A stretch of 64,000 nt of DNA from assembly GCA_902763185.1 (NCBI GenBank), contig CACWQT010000003.1, positions 1 through 64,000 on the forward strand, written 5' to 3'. The position numbers and the translations under genes are program-made. The stretch comes from an uncultured Rhodospirillales bacterium (GTDB taxonomy: Bacteria; Pseudomonadota; Alphaproteobacteria; RF32; CAG-239). Below, in pieces: positions 1 through 7,818 of the stretch (position 1 is its first letter; each line of letters starts with the position of its first letter). The notes beneath the pieces were generated by a model. It was given only the letters and a program-made list of their open reading frames with translations. It made no database searches and was not told where the DNA came from.

Positions 1-82
1 CATTCCGAACTCGGCCGTTAAACCTTTCATCGCCTATGGTACTTCGTCTTAAGACGCGGGAGAGTCGGTAGCTGCCAGTTCC
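1..82 (+). rRNA. rrf: 5S ribosomal RNA, 3' part
   Basis: The window opens inside a 5S rRNA gene. The conserved CCGAACTCGG block of loop C/helix III lies at the start, followed by a GGTACT-type loop E region and the GGGAGAGT..G stretch, and the molecule ends near GCTGCCAG. The 5' third lies outside the window. No tRNA or other rRNA follows, so this is probably the end of an rRNA operon. The 3' boundary is approximate. Confidence 0.9.
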
Positions 83-120
83 TCTAATCACTATATATCA
101 AACCCTTTCTCCTCCTCCTT

Positions 121-153
121 AAAATCCCCCAAGCTCGCTCGGGGGATTTTTTT
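121..153 (+). terminator. intrinsic terminator of the rRNA operon
   Basis: An ATCCCCC arm, a 10-nt loop and a GGGGGAT arm are followed by a run of T. The position, about 40 bp after the 5S 3' end, fits termination of the rRNA transcript. Confidence 0.85.
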
Positions 154-166
154 GTTTAAAATTCAC

Positions 167-245
167 TTGCTTTTTTAGAAAATTTGTCTAATATTGCCTT
201 CAACAAACAAATTATGATGTAGAAATTGTGTTCCTTGTGGTAAAA
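167..245 (+). promoter_or_regulatory. promoter plus conserved leader (copy 1 of 2)
   Basis: TTGCTT at 167-172 and TAATAT at 189-194 form a sigma-70-like promoter with a 16-nt spacer. The downstream transcribed leader, up to the GTGGTAAAA block ending near 245, is almost the same as the leader at 45576-45631 in front of a different gene. Shared leader and promoter suggest a common regulatory module. The sequence shows the repeat directly; its function is unknown. Confidence 0.6.
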
Positions 246-290
246 TATATAAAACTTAAGAAAGCTTGCTGCGGTAAAAGCCCGTGCTTA

Positions 291-965
291 ATGCGTATGT
301 CAAATTTAATTGCAACGCCGTTACCTATTGTTTATATCAATTCCAACAAGGATGTGACCATCCGCGATGGTGTTGATATGAGTTACTCCAACGACATTTA
401 CGGTATTCAGATTCCTGTTGTTGTTGACTACCGTCTGCGCTCTATTTATGTGAACAGACTGAACGGGCCTGATACCAATAATGTAGGTCAATACAACCTA
501 TCTGTTTTTGGGGAGCAGGCAGCAACATTGATGGTGGAGCGTGAGAACCGCAGTCCCCTCGAATGTGTTGGCCGTGAACACATTATGTGTGTACGTGACC
601 TGATGGCATTGAGGAAGATTCAATCGCTTTTCAATGATACCGTCAAGATTTTGCGCGAGAACCACGTTCGTGCAGAGGAAATTCGCGATGGAAAGTACTG
701 GGCTCTGAGTGACAATGCTTGGAACTTGCGTGATTCTAGGCAGGCAGAACTGTACAAGTCTGATCACTATCAGATGTACTCCGTGGATATGAACGAGAAG
801 ACGCACATCTTTGAGTGCGTTAAAACCCACGGAACGTCTTACGATGTAGCCAGTAGAGACGAGTCACATCGTTATCATATACGAACAGCCTATATGCTCA
901 ATGAGGAGCCTAAGATATCGCCAAACTCTCTGCTTGGAAAGGTTGTTGCTGAACATTTTTATTAA
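291..965 (+). CDS. hypothetical accessory protein, 224 aa
   Basis: I do not recognise this protein. It is soluble-looking, with no signal peptide or membrane segment, a cysteine-containing N-terminus and a charged, histidine-rich C-terminal half. The reading frame is open from a GTG at 228. That GTG lies inside the leader shared with 45576-45631, where the same frame soon meets a stop. A start at ATG 291 (or 297) is therefore more likely. No clear Shine-Dalgarno precedes either ATG. Codon use is more GC-rich than in neighbouring AT-rich genes. It heads an accessory unit with the small membrane gene at 976 and ends at a terminator also used at 46244. Confidence 0.65.
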   Translation: MRMSNLIATPLPIVYINSNKDVTIRDGVDMSYSNDIYGIQIPVVVDYRLRSIYVNRLNGPDTNNVGQYNLSVFGEQAATLMVERENRSPLECVGREHIMCVRDLMALRKIQSLFNDTVKILRENHVRAEEIRDGKYWALSDNAWNLRDSRQAELYKSDHYQMYSVDMNEKTHIFECVKTHGTSYDVASRDESHRYHIRTAYMLNEEPKISPNSLLGKVVAEHFY

Positions 966-975
966 GCAGTAGCTT

Positions 976-1119
976 ATGAAGAAATGTAGAAAGTCAAACC
1001 CAAAAGAGCTTGATTTACCGTTCATCGACTTTTTGAATGGTGCGGCTATTTTGGTGTTGGTTATCTTTGCTTGGTTAGGACTACCGACAATCGCGATTTA
1101 TTCTTTTTTAGCTTATTGA
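976..1119 (+). CDS. small single-span membrane protein, 47 aa
   Basis: A 48-codon frame starts 10 bp after the stop of the upstream gene. The first 20 residues are polar and basic (MKKCRKSN...). The rest is strongly hydrophobic (roughly residues 22-47, rich in A, I, L, V, F and W) and would span the membrane once. It sits inside the same transcription unit and ends just before the terminator at 1126. No family is recognised. The ribosome binding site is weak, so translation may be coupled to the upstream gene. Confidence 0.5.
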   Translation: MKKCRKSNPKELDLPFIDFLNGAAILVLVIFAWLGLPTIAIYSFLAY

Positions 1120-1125
1120 TTTAAG

Positions 1126-1159
1126 AATCCGCTGAACTTCGTGTTCCGCGGATTTTTTT
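1126..1159 (+). terminator. intrinsic terminator (copy 1 of a duplicated terminator)
   Basis: The nested hairpin has arms AATCCGC/GCGGATT with an inner GAAC/GTTC stem and a tract of seven T. The flanking sequence is nearly identical to 46234-46280, at the end of the other accessory unit. Confidence 0.85.
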
Positions 1160-1328
1160 GTTGCCATTTTGTAAAATCTGTAAAAATAAATATTTTCCTA
1201 TTTTTATCCATGGATATACACAAGATAAAATTCCCCTAGGTAAATAATTAGAATCAATATATTAGTAAATTTTCGCACATAACATATTATATATTTAATT
1301 AGAAAATTTATAAAATATAAAAAAATAG

Positions 1329-1356
1329 TTGTATTTTAAAATTAATATGGTATATA
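1329..1356 (+). promoter_or_regulatory. probable promoter of the 1412 gene
   Basis: TTGTAT at 1329-1334 and TATATA at 1351-1356 are separated by 16 nt in the AT-rich gap 1160-1411. Apart from this promoter I see no gene in that gap. Confidence 0.4.
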
Positions 1357-1411
1357 TACTTTTGTTATAGAAATATAACGAATTCTAATTTGTATCAGAC
1401 GAGGACCGGAT

Positions 1412-1789
1412 ATGACAAATGATCAAATAGCTTTAGTGGAAACTTTGGATAAAATGCGGGAAGAGATTTTTGACGAATGCCAAAAATGCGCTTTTGATGC
1501 ACCTAAGGAATATCGTCGATGCTGTGGGCGGATTCTAAATGCCGCAACAACTTTATATGAGGATACTCTAAAAATTATTCACACACATTCTGAGATCGGT
1601 GCAAAAACAAAATTGCCGTTATCAATTCTCATAGAGTTACAACAGAAAGTATTGTCCGTTTTGCAAGAGCCGGAAACCATTATTGATAGAGAAAAAATGA
1701 TGCAGGAATATTTTGCAAAGAAAAACATTGCACCTCAAAAATATTTCAAAACGAACACCAGAATTAATGAACTTTTGCCCACAGCATAG
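1412..1789 (+). CDS. hypothetical protein, 125 aa
   Basis: This is a mostly helical, charged cytoplasmic protein with no recognised domain. It has several cysteines in the first third (DECQKCAF, RRCCGR). A good ribosome binding site (GAGGA, about 8 nt upstream) supports the start. It is monocistronic, with its own AT-rich promoter region and a terminator at 1819-1850 shared with the convergent apaG. It is probably a lineage-specific gene. No function can be assigned. Confidence 0.6.
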   Translation: MTNDQIALVETLDKMREEIFDECQKCAFDAPKEYRRCCGRILNAATTLYEDTLKIIHTHSEIGAKTKLPLSILIELQQKVLSVLQEPETIIDREKMMQEYFAKKNIAPQKYFKTNTRINELLPTA

Positions 1790-1818
1790 ACGCACTAAAG
1801 TAATTTATCTATCATATC

Positions 1819-1850
1819 AAAAAAAGCTCCGTATCCAACGGGGCTTTTTT
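1819..1850 (+). terminator. bidirectional intrinsic terminator
   Basis: The AGCTCCG/CGGGGCT stem is bordered by A-runs on the left and T-runs on the right, so it can stop transcription from both the 1412 gene and the convergent apaG. Confidence 0.8.
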
Positions 1851-2247
1851 AATTCAGAACTTGCTGATTATCATTGGCGATTAAACTGAAAACCGGTAAT
1901 TCTATATCTTTGACGGTATTACCGATTTTAACTTTGCAACTGCCGCGTAAAACAGCGTTTGACCGTGCGGTAACGTAGCCGTCATCTTCAAAATCCTCTC
2001 CGGGAACAAGCTCAGGGATCTGCCCCTTAAAACCGGCGTAGTCAACAGAAGTTGTATGTCCGGTATTATCAATAACGGAAAGACGTTTACTAAGAAGAGT
2101 AATCTCTGCATCAGAGTTGTTCTCAAAACGGAATGAATAGTCCCAACAAAAACCGCCGTCACTCACAGCCTCATCAGACAACTGTAAATATGCGGAAATG
2201 GCTAAATCCCCGTCAATACACTCATCATATTGCATATCAGAATACAC
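1849..2247 (-). CDS. apaG: ApaG domain protein (DUF525)
   Basis: This is a 132-aa single-domain protein of the ApaG/DUF525 family, a small fibronectin-III-like beta sandwich. ApaG is linked genetically to Co2+/Mg2+ homeostasis and ApaH, and its biochemical role is unclear. Visible family features are the central strand with aromatic residues (FCWDYSFRFENNS), the LLSKRLSVID strand equivalent to the usual LLSRHW.I.D motif, and the GQIPELVPGEDF turn that matches the hallmark G.QP.L.PG..F. The tail after the domain is short. It lies downstream of the cupin gene on the same strand with a 96-bp gap, and apaH is not present nearby. Confidence 0.8.
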   Translation of the reverse strand: MYSDMQYDECIDGDLAISAYLQLSDEAVSDGGFCWDYSFRFENNSDAEITLLSKRLSVIDNTGHTTSVDYAGFKGQIPELVPGEDFEDDGYVTARSNAVLRGSCKVKIGNTVKDIELPVFSLIANDNQQVLN

Positions 2248-2343
2248 GATACACTCATCCCTAAAATTAACAACTGATTAACAAATAGTTAATTTTTGGA
2301 AATCTGTAAAAATGAATCTGATTCTTTTCAACAATTCAAAGAA

Positions 2344-2712
2344 TTATTGCACACGTCCGTAACTATCTTCAAACCGCACGATGTCGTTTTCATCAAGTGT
2401 TTCGCCGGTTTGTATCTCAATAAAGATTAAGGGCTCTGTGGATGAATTGTTTTTAATTCTATGTTTTGTCTTGACGGGAATATAAATGGAGTCGTTTGCG
2501 TGGCGATACAATGTATCTTCTCCGAGAATAACCATTGCTTCACCTTGAACAATAATCCAATGTTCTGAGCGAAAATGGTGCATTTGCAACGAAAGAATAG
2601 CCTCCGGATTAACCGTTATCCGCTTTACACAAAAGTGTTCGCCGGAGTCCAAAACTTCCCATTTTCCCCATGGGCGAGTATCGTTATCACCTTTTTTATA
2701 TGCTGTTGCCAT
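2344..2712 (-). CDS. stand-alone mannose-6-phosphate isomerase-type cupin
   Basis: The 122-aa protein corresponds to only the C-terminal cupin domain of bifunctional type II mannose-6-phosphate isomerase/GDP-mannose pyrophosphorylases (AlgA/ManC). Diagnostic features are RPWGKWEVLD at the start, the metal-site cupin motif (LQMHHFRSEHWIIVQGEAMV) and the second cupin motif (DSIYIPVKTKHRIKNN), ending in FEDSYGR as in ManC proteins. There is no nucleotidyltransferase domain next to it. Such lone domains are annotated as phosphomannose isomerase type II C-terminal cupins. Isomerase activity is plausible but not shown by the sequence. Confidence 0.8.
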   Translation of the reverse strand: MATAYKKGDNDTRPWGKWEVLDSGEHFCVKRITVNPEAILSLQMHHFRSEHWIIVQGEAMVILGEDTLYRHANDSIYIPVKTKHRIKNNSSTEPLIFIEIQTGETLDENDIVRFEDSYGRVQ

Positions 2713-2804
2713 AATTTTATCCCTTTACTAAAAAATAGACTAGAATAAAAGAATAATACATTGTATAAGATAAAAAACAAGTAGGAAATATCACCGAGGG
2801 GAAT

Positions 2805-5009
2805 ATGGGCGAGACCAATAAAAATTTTGCATTATCAGTGATTAAAAGGATTTACGCTGAGGCAAATGCGGATCAAAGTGCCGAAAAGCTCAATCAAATT
2901 ATAAAAATAATCACCGAAGAGACAAAAGCCTCTTTGGCAGAAATATATATTAAAGCAGATGATGTAACACTGGAGTGTGTGGCAATAAGCCGTGAGGATA
3001 AAATTCCTCCGGCAGTGCGTGTCGGCTATGGGGTTATTGGTAAAGCCGGCGCGAATAATCGCACCTCGTTTGCTAAAGCCGGAAATATATTTAAGATTGC
3101 ATCCCCTCTGCGCCGGTGGAACAAACCGGTCGGCGTGTTGGCTCTAACATTCCCCAAACCGCATGATTATGATGAAACTGAAGTGGAAGCCTTGGAAACG
3201 GTTTGCCTGTTTTTAAGTGAGATAGTTGCTTCTGAGGAAATGGATCAATACATCAAAAAGGTGATAAAAAGCCGTGGTATCGTTTCCAAAGATCATTTAA
3301 AGGGCGTGGTGATAAATGCCGGTTACGGATTAGGCAATATCGTTGTGCATCATCGCCGCAAAGCAGTTACACAGGTTTTTGCCAAAGATAAGGATTTAGA
3401 GCTTAAAAACTTGGAAATCGCTCGCCAGAAAATGAACGAGGACTTAGAAGCTAAGTTTAGTCAAGAAAGCCTGCAAGGCGGGGACCATGTGGAGATTCTT
3501 GACGCTTATCGCATGATTGCCAATGATAAAGGTTGGTATAAACGAATTATCGGGCATATTGACTCCGGAATGACTGCCGAGGCTGCCGTGGAACAAGCTT
3601 ATTCCGAGATGTGGGCAAGGCTTTCCGGTGCCGCTGATGCTTATCTGAAAGAACGTTTGCATGATTTGCGTGATATTGCCGACCGCTTGCGCTTGTATTT
3701 AAGCGGAGAGGATTGCAACAGTGACACCAATAATTATGACGATATTGTAATTATTGCCACGTCCATGGGGCCGGCAGATTTGATGGATTATGACTATAAA
3801 AAAATTCGCGCGTTAATAATTGAAGAATGCACACCAACCATGCATGTGGCGATTGTGGCAAAAGCCTTAAATGTTCCGGTGATTGCCAAAATTGAGGGCT
3901 TGTTTAAGGATGTTAAAGAGGGCGAGCTTATGGCTGTTGACGGCTTTAGCGGCTCAGTATATATCAACCCGCCCAAAGATATTGTCGCTCGCATTTCCGC
4001 TAAACTGGAAGCTAAGAAAAAAGAATTGGAGCAAATTCAAAAACTTAAGAATTTGCCTTGCAAGACCAAAGATAAAGAAAGGATAAATCTTTATCTGAAT
4101 ATCGGTATGGACTTTGATATTGAATACATCAAAAGCACCAACTGTGACGGCGTTGGCTTATACCGCACCGAGATTCCGTTTATGTCATCAACGGAAATGC
4201 CTGATATCAATAAGCAAGTTGCTTGCTACAAGAAACTATTTGATGCCGCCGGAAATAAAAAGGTTATTTTCAGAAGCCTTGATGTCGGCTCAGATAAGCT
4301 TTTGCCATATTGGAAAAATATTGATGAGGAAAATCCGGCAATCGGTTGGCGCTCCATTCGTATTACATTGGATCGCCGCGCTATTTTGCGTAAACAAATG
4401 CGTGCATTTATCCGTGCGGCATCAGGTAAAGAACTGTATGTAATGTTTCCGATGATCTCAGACTTAGACGAGTTTTTAGATGCAAAGGAAACTTTTGACT
4501 TTGCTTATGAACGAGAAAAGAAGGAAGGTTATCCGTTACCGAAAAAAGTTCATCTGGGGTTGATGATAGAAGTGCCTTCTGTGGTATTTCAATTAAGAGA
4601 AATCTTAAAACACTGTGATTTTATTTCGGTCGGAACAAATGATTTGTATCAATTTTATTTTGCCTGTGATCGTGGCAATTCACGTTTAACCGGCAGATAT
4701 GATGTGCTTTCAGCCCCCTTCTTGAACCTTATGAAAAAAATAATTAAAGAGGCAAATGCCGCAAACGTTACCTGTTCCGTGTGTGGTGAAATGGCAAGTA
4801 ATCCGATAGATGCCATGGCTTTAATCGGTTTGGGCTTGAGGAATTTATCTGTTTCAAGCGCCGCTTACGGCAAAGTAAAGGCAATGATCCGCTCGATGAA
4901 CGTTAAAGAAGTGGAAGATTACATTAATAACATTTTGTCCACATCCAGAAAGACCGTGCGACCACAATTAACTGCGTATGCTTTTGATCACGCTATTGAA
5001 ATTTATTAA
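2805..5009 (+). CDS. ptsP: PtsP, enzyme I of the nitrogen phosphotransferase system
   Basis: The 734-aa protein transfers phosphate from PEP to NPr in the regulatory PTS-Ntr chain. It has an N-terminal GAF domain (about 1-150), then the PEP-utilising histidine domain with the phospho-acceptor His347 in CTPTMHVAIVAK, then the TIM barrel with LYRTEIPFM, the SVGTNDL motif and catalytic Cys660 in CGEMAS. The acceptor motif differs from the common GG.TSHAAI in that Thr-Met replaces Ser before the histidine. The length is normal for PtsP. It is followed by the RodZ-like gene and prfA. A ptsP-prfA link is common in alphaproteobacteria. Confidence 0.93.
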   Translation: MGETNKNFALSVIKRIYAEANADQSAEKLNQIIKIITEETKASLAEIYIKADDVTLECVAISREDKIPPAVRVGYGVIGKAGANNRTSFAKAGNIFKIASPLRRWNKPVGVLALTFPKPHDYDETEVEALETVCLFLSEIVASEEMDQYIKKVIKSRGIVSKDHLKGVVINAGYGLGNIVVHHRRKAVTQVFAKDKDLELKNLEIARQKMNEDLEAKFSQESLQGGDHVEILDAYRMIANDKGWYKRIIGHIDSGMTAEAAVEQAYSEMWARLSGAADAYLKERLHDLRDIADRLRLYLSGEDCNSDTNNYDDIVIIATSMGPADLMDYDYKKIRALIIEECTPTMHVAIVAKALNVPVIAKIEGLFKDVKEGELMAVDGFSGSVYINPPKDIVARISAKLEAKKKELEQIQKLKNLPCKTKDKERINLYLNIGMDFDIEYIKSTNCDGVGLYRTEIPFMSSTEMPDINKQVACYKKLFDAAGNKKVIFRSLDVGSDKLLPYWKNIDEENPAIGWRSIRITLDRRAILRKQMRAFIRAASGKELYVMFPMISDLDEFLDAKETFDFAYEREKKEGYPLPKKVHLGLMIEVPSVVFQLREILKHCDFISVGTNDLYQFYFACDRGNSRLTGRYDVLSAPFLNLMKKIIKEANAANVTCSVCGEMASNPIDAMALIGLGLRNLSVSSAAYGKVKAMIRSMNVKEVEDYINNILSTSRKTVRPQLTAYAFDHAIEIY

Positions 5010-5054
5010 AATAAGTGTTTTAATACCAAAAGATTTCAAAGGAGATGTAAAATT

Positions 5055-5894
5055 ATGACGGATACTGAAGAGCAAACAACTGAGATAGATATAGATGATA
5101 TCGGCACTATCTTAAAAAGCAGTCGCTTAAAAAGCAAAATGAGCTTAGAGGAGATTTCCGGCGAATTATGTATCCGTAAGATATATCTGACCGCTATTGA
5201 AGAAGGCGATTATGAAACTTTGCCCCCGATTCCTTATGGTGTCGGTTATGTCAGAACTTATGCGCGTTATTTAGGCTTAAATCCGGAGCGCGCCGTGCAA
5301 TTATATAAAGCGGCATCCATAAGTGAAGAGCCGAAAGTTGTGGAAGAAGAAGTTGTTTCTGAACCTGAGGTTAATAAAGGAAGTTTGCGTCATATTATTA
5401 TTGGTGTAGGTATTCTTGCCGTGATATATGGCGGTTGGAGTTTATATTCCGCCGATATGGAACCTCAGGCAGAAGATGTTGTTGTAACAGAGGAACAGTT
5501 AATAACGGAAGATGCTGTTGAGGAAGAAAGCGCAAATAAAGCCGATATTGCCGTTCAAACTTCCGAAGAAAGCACAACAGAAACCTCTCAAACCAAAGAT
5601 GAAACCAAATCAGCAGAAGAAACAGCACCGGTTGAGGAAAAAGCTTTTACGCCGGATCCCAATAAAATAATATTCAAATTTTCAGGTGACAGTTGGGTAG
5701 AATTAAAAAACAAAAAGAAAGTTTATTTTCAAGGCGTTTTTCACAAAGGCGAAACAAAAGAAATTGCTTATGAGCCGAATTTGTTTATATCTATCGGACG
5801 CCCGAAGAATTTAACCATGTATATTAAAGGCAATAAAAAGCAAATTCTTTCGACCAAACCTGAAAAAAACGTTTCGCTTGATTCAATCAAATAA
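5055..5894 (+). CDS. RodZ-like helix-turn-helix membrane protein
   Basis: The 279-aa protein has the RodZ layout: a cytoplasmic Xre-type helix-turn-helix (about residues 15-90, with GTILKSSRLKSKMSLEEIS and the IPYGVGYVRTYARYLGL segment), one transmembrane helix (about 111-131), an acidic Ser/Thr/Glu-rich linker and a C-terminal DUF4115-like beta domain (about 195-279, starting IIFKFSGDSWVEL). RodZ couples MreB to the cell-wall elongation machinery. The start has a strong ribosome binding site (AAAGGAG). It is inserted between ptsP and prfA and probably co-transcribed with them. Identity with true RodZ is likely but short of certain. Confidence 0.75.
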   Translation: MTDTEEQTTEIDIDDIGTILKSSRLKSKMSLEEISGELCIRKIYLTAIEEGDYETLPPIPYGVGYVRTYARYLGLNPERAVQLYKAASISEEPKVVEEEVVSEPEVNKGSLRHIIIGVGILAVIYGGWSLYSADMEPQAEDVVVTEEQLITEDAVEEESANKADIAVQTSEESTTETSQTKDETKSAEETAPVEEKAFTPDPNKIIFKFSGDSWVELKNKKKVYFQGVFHKGETKEIAYEPNLFISIGRPKNLTMYIKGNKKQILSTKPEKNVSLDSIK

Positions 5895-5961
5895 ATTTGC
5901 TTGCATTTTTATTATCTCCCTGTTAGAAATGCTGATAAATTAAAGCATAAAGGAAGAACTT

Positions 5962-7035
5962 ATGAATTTTGACGAGAAATTATCCGGCGTTGTAACGCGT
6001 TTTGATGAAGTGCAGGCATTACTTTCATCACCGGATACCTCAACCGATGAACTGGTCAAGTTAAATAAAGAAATCTCCGTTTTGGAGCCGGTTGTTGCCG
6101 CTATTAACAATTATCAAAAGCAACTGCAATCTTTTAAGGATGCTGAAGAGATGATGCAAGATAGCTCTTTGGACAAAGAAATGCGCGATTTAGCCGAGAT
6201 GGAGTATTATGAGCTAAAAGAAAAACTTCCCGAGCTTGAAAAAGAAATCAAAGTTCTGCTATTGCCCAAAGATGAAGAAGATGAAAAGAACGCTATCTTG
6301 GAGGTGCGCGCCGGCACTGGTGGTGATGAAGCGGCATTATTTGCGGCGGTATTGTTTGAGATGTATCAACGCTATGCCCAAAAGCAAGGGTGGAAATTTG
6401 AGATTTTAGACGCGAGTGAAAACGGTATTGGTGGTTATAAAGAGGCCTCAGCTAAAATCACCGGAACGAACGTGTTTGCCAAACTCAAGTTTGAATCGGG
6501 GGCGCACCGTGTGCAACGTGTTCCGGTAACCGAATCTCAAGGTCGTGTGCATACCTCTGCGGCAACTGTTGCCGTTTTGCCGGAGATTGAAGAAGTGGAT
6601 ATGTATATCAATCCGGCGGATTTAAAGATTGATGTTTACCGCGCTTCAGGTGCCGGCGGTCAACACGTTAATCGGACAGAGTCCGCTGTTCGCATTACCC
6701 ATATCCCGACCGGAATTGTGGTGCAGTGCCAAGATGACCGTTCACAATTTAAGAATAAAGAAAAAGCAATGAATCACTTGCGCGCCAAGTTGTATGATAC
6801 TCAAAAGGCCAACATTGACGCGACCTATTCTGAAAAGCGTAAATTGCAAGTCGGCTCCGGTGATAGAAGCGAGCGGATTAGGACATACAACTATCCGCAA
6901 GGTCGCGTGACCGATCACCGCATCAATTTAACCCTTTATAAGTTAGATGAAGTTGTTTCCGGCGAGGCATTGGGCGAGATTATTGATGCACTGATTACCG
7001 AAGACCAAGCCCAACGTTTAGCGGAAATTGATTAG
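5962..7035 (+). CDS. prfA: peptide chain release factor 1
   Basis: The 357-aa RF1 terminates translation at UAA and UAG. The stop-codon-reading tripeptide is PVT (188-190) within [12 protein letters not shown], which marks RF1 and not RF2. The catalytic GGQ is at 232-234. An N-terminal helical domain and a normal length complete the match. The ribosome binding site AAGGAAG precedes the start. The methyltransferase gene prmC, which usually follows prfA and modifies the GGQ glutamine, is absent here; an intergenic repeat follows instead. Confidence 0.96.
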   Translation: MNFDEKLSGVVTRFDEVQALLSSPDTSTDELVKLNKEISVLEPVVAAINNYQKQLQSFKDAEEMMQDSSLDKEMRDLAEMEYYELKEKLPELEKEIKVLLLPKDEEDEKNAILEVRAGTGGDEAALFAAVLFEMYQRYAQKQGWKFEILDASENGIGGYKEASAKITGTNVFAKLKFESGAHRVQRVPVTESQGRVHTSAATVAVLPEIEEVDMYINPADLKIDVYRASGAGGQHVNRTESAVRITHIPTGIVVQCQDDRSQFKNKEKAMNHLRAKLYDTQKANIDATYSEKRKLQVGSGDRSERIRTYNYPQGRVTDHRINLTLYKLDEVVSGEALGEIIDALITEDQAQRLAEID

Positions 7036-7044
7036 TTGCCCCCA

Positions 7045-7187
7045 TCATCCCTTGAGCGAGTATAACGAGCGAGATTATTTAACCAGTCACCCCTTGAGGC
7101 ACGTGAGTGCCGAGATTTGGGGTCTTCAATTTTTATAAAAGCAGAAGATACCTTATTTCGTTGCTTTCAGCAACTCAAGGTATGACG
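7045..7187 (+). repeat. mosaic palindromic intergenic repeat, copy A
   Basis: The stretch is non-coding and built of several inverted repeats, including GGCAC/GTGCC around 7100 and a compound hairpin ATACCTT (7148-7154) / AAGGTAT (7177-7183) with inner GTTGCT/AGCAAC. It ends in ATGACG. The AAAAGCAGAAGAT lead-in and ATGACG end recur in copy C (46296-46403), and the CTTGAGCGAG part recurs in copy B (34621-34674). Confidence 0.65.
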
Positions 7188-7250
7188 AATTATCATTTAC
7201 CAATCGTAATTGAATTTAAAATGATTTTTAAAATTTTGTCTAAAGCCCTA

Positions 7251-7279
7251 TTGACACACCCTCAAATTTGTGGTATATA
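7251..7279 (+). promoter_or_regulatory. strong sigma-70 promoter
   Basis: A consensus TTGACA at 7251-7256 and TATATA at 7274-7279 with a 17-nt spacer precede the 96-aa gene by 48 bp. Confidence 0.65.
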
Positions 7280-7327
7280 CTATGCCGTGAATTGATAAGA
7301 ATATGTCTAACTTAAAATATATAGCGT

Positions 7328-7618
7328 ATGGAAGAAATTCTTTTGGCTCGTAAAAATTGGAGCAATGCCGCAGCATTTGTGGCCATGAATCCCGAAAACG
7401 GGAACGTATTTGTTTATGGTAAGTTCTATGTGGAAGAGGGCTATCGCCGTCGCGGTTATGGTGGCCCAATCACAGAAGTCTTGGACACCGTTCCAGCTCA
7501 TCTGCTTAAAGAAGCAAAAAACATGAGCTGGAATACCCCCAGATCTCAGGAGTTAGCAATCTTCTGTGAAAGGGTATTCGCCAAGGCCAAGGAAACTGAG
7601 CCATGGTTCGGCTACTAA
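7328..7618 (+). CDS. hypothetical accessory protein, 96 aa
   Basis: This is a small soluble protein of unknown family. The middle is basic and glycine-rich (EEGYRRRGYGG) and the C-terminus ends in PWFGY. It is monocistronic, with a near-consensus promoter (7251-7279) and a terminator (7644-7672) and no visible Shine-Dalgarno. Its base composition is closer to balanced than that of its surroundings. In these respects it resembles the accessory genes at 291, 45216 and 45703. The neighbouring gap 7036-7327 holds only the repeat and this promoter. Confidence 0.55.
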   Translation: MEEILLARKNWSNAAAFVAMNPENGNVFVYGKFYVEEGYRRRGYGGPITEVLDTVPAHLLKEAKNMSWNTPRSQELAIFCERVFAKAKETEPWFGY

Positions 7619-7643
7619 GAGCTACAGCGAAGCCCACAACAAC

Positions 7644-7672
7644 AGGTCCCGCCATCAGGCAGGACCTTTTTT
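7644..7672 (+). terminator. intrinsic terminator
   Basis: AGGTCC..GCC and GGC..GGACCT arms with one mismatch are followed by six T, 25 bp after the stop of the 96-aa gene. Confidence 0.75.
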
Positions 7673-7818
7673 GTTGCTTATTTATCCACCGTATATCGCA
7701 AAATTATATATTATAAACAAATGGTTATATTTGTAACAAATTGTAACATCTTGTTAGAAGATTTTCATAAAAATAGGTGCTAATTAAACTCCAAATGACA
7801 CATTTTAAGGGGTTTAGT

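Noticed and set aside
228-290. GTG-initiated N-terminal extension of the first gene (MFLVVKYIK...)
   Set aside because: This segment is part of the leader shared with unit 2, where the same frame ends in a stop after ten codons. The coding start is more likely ATG 291 or 297.
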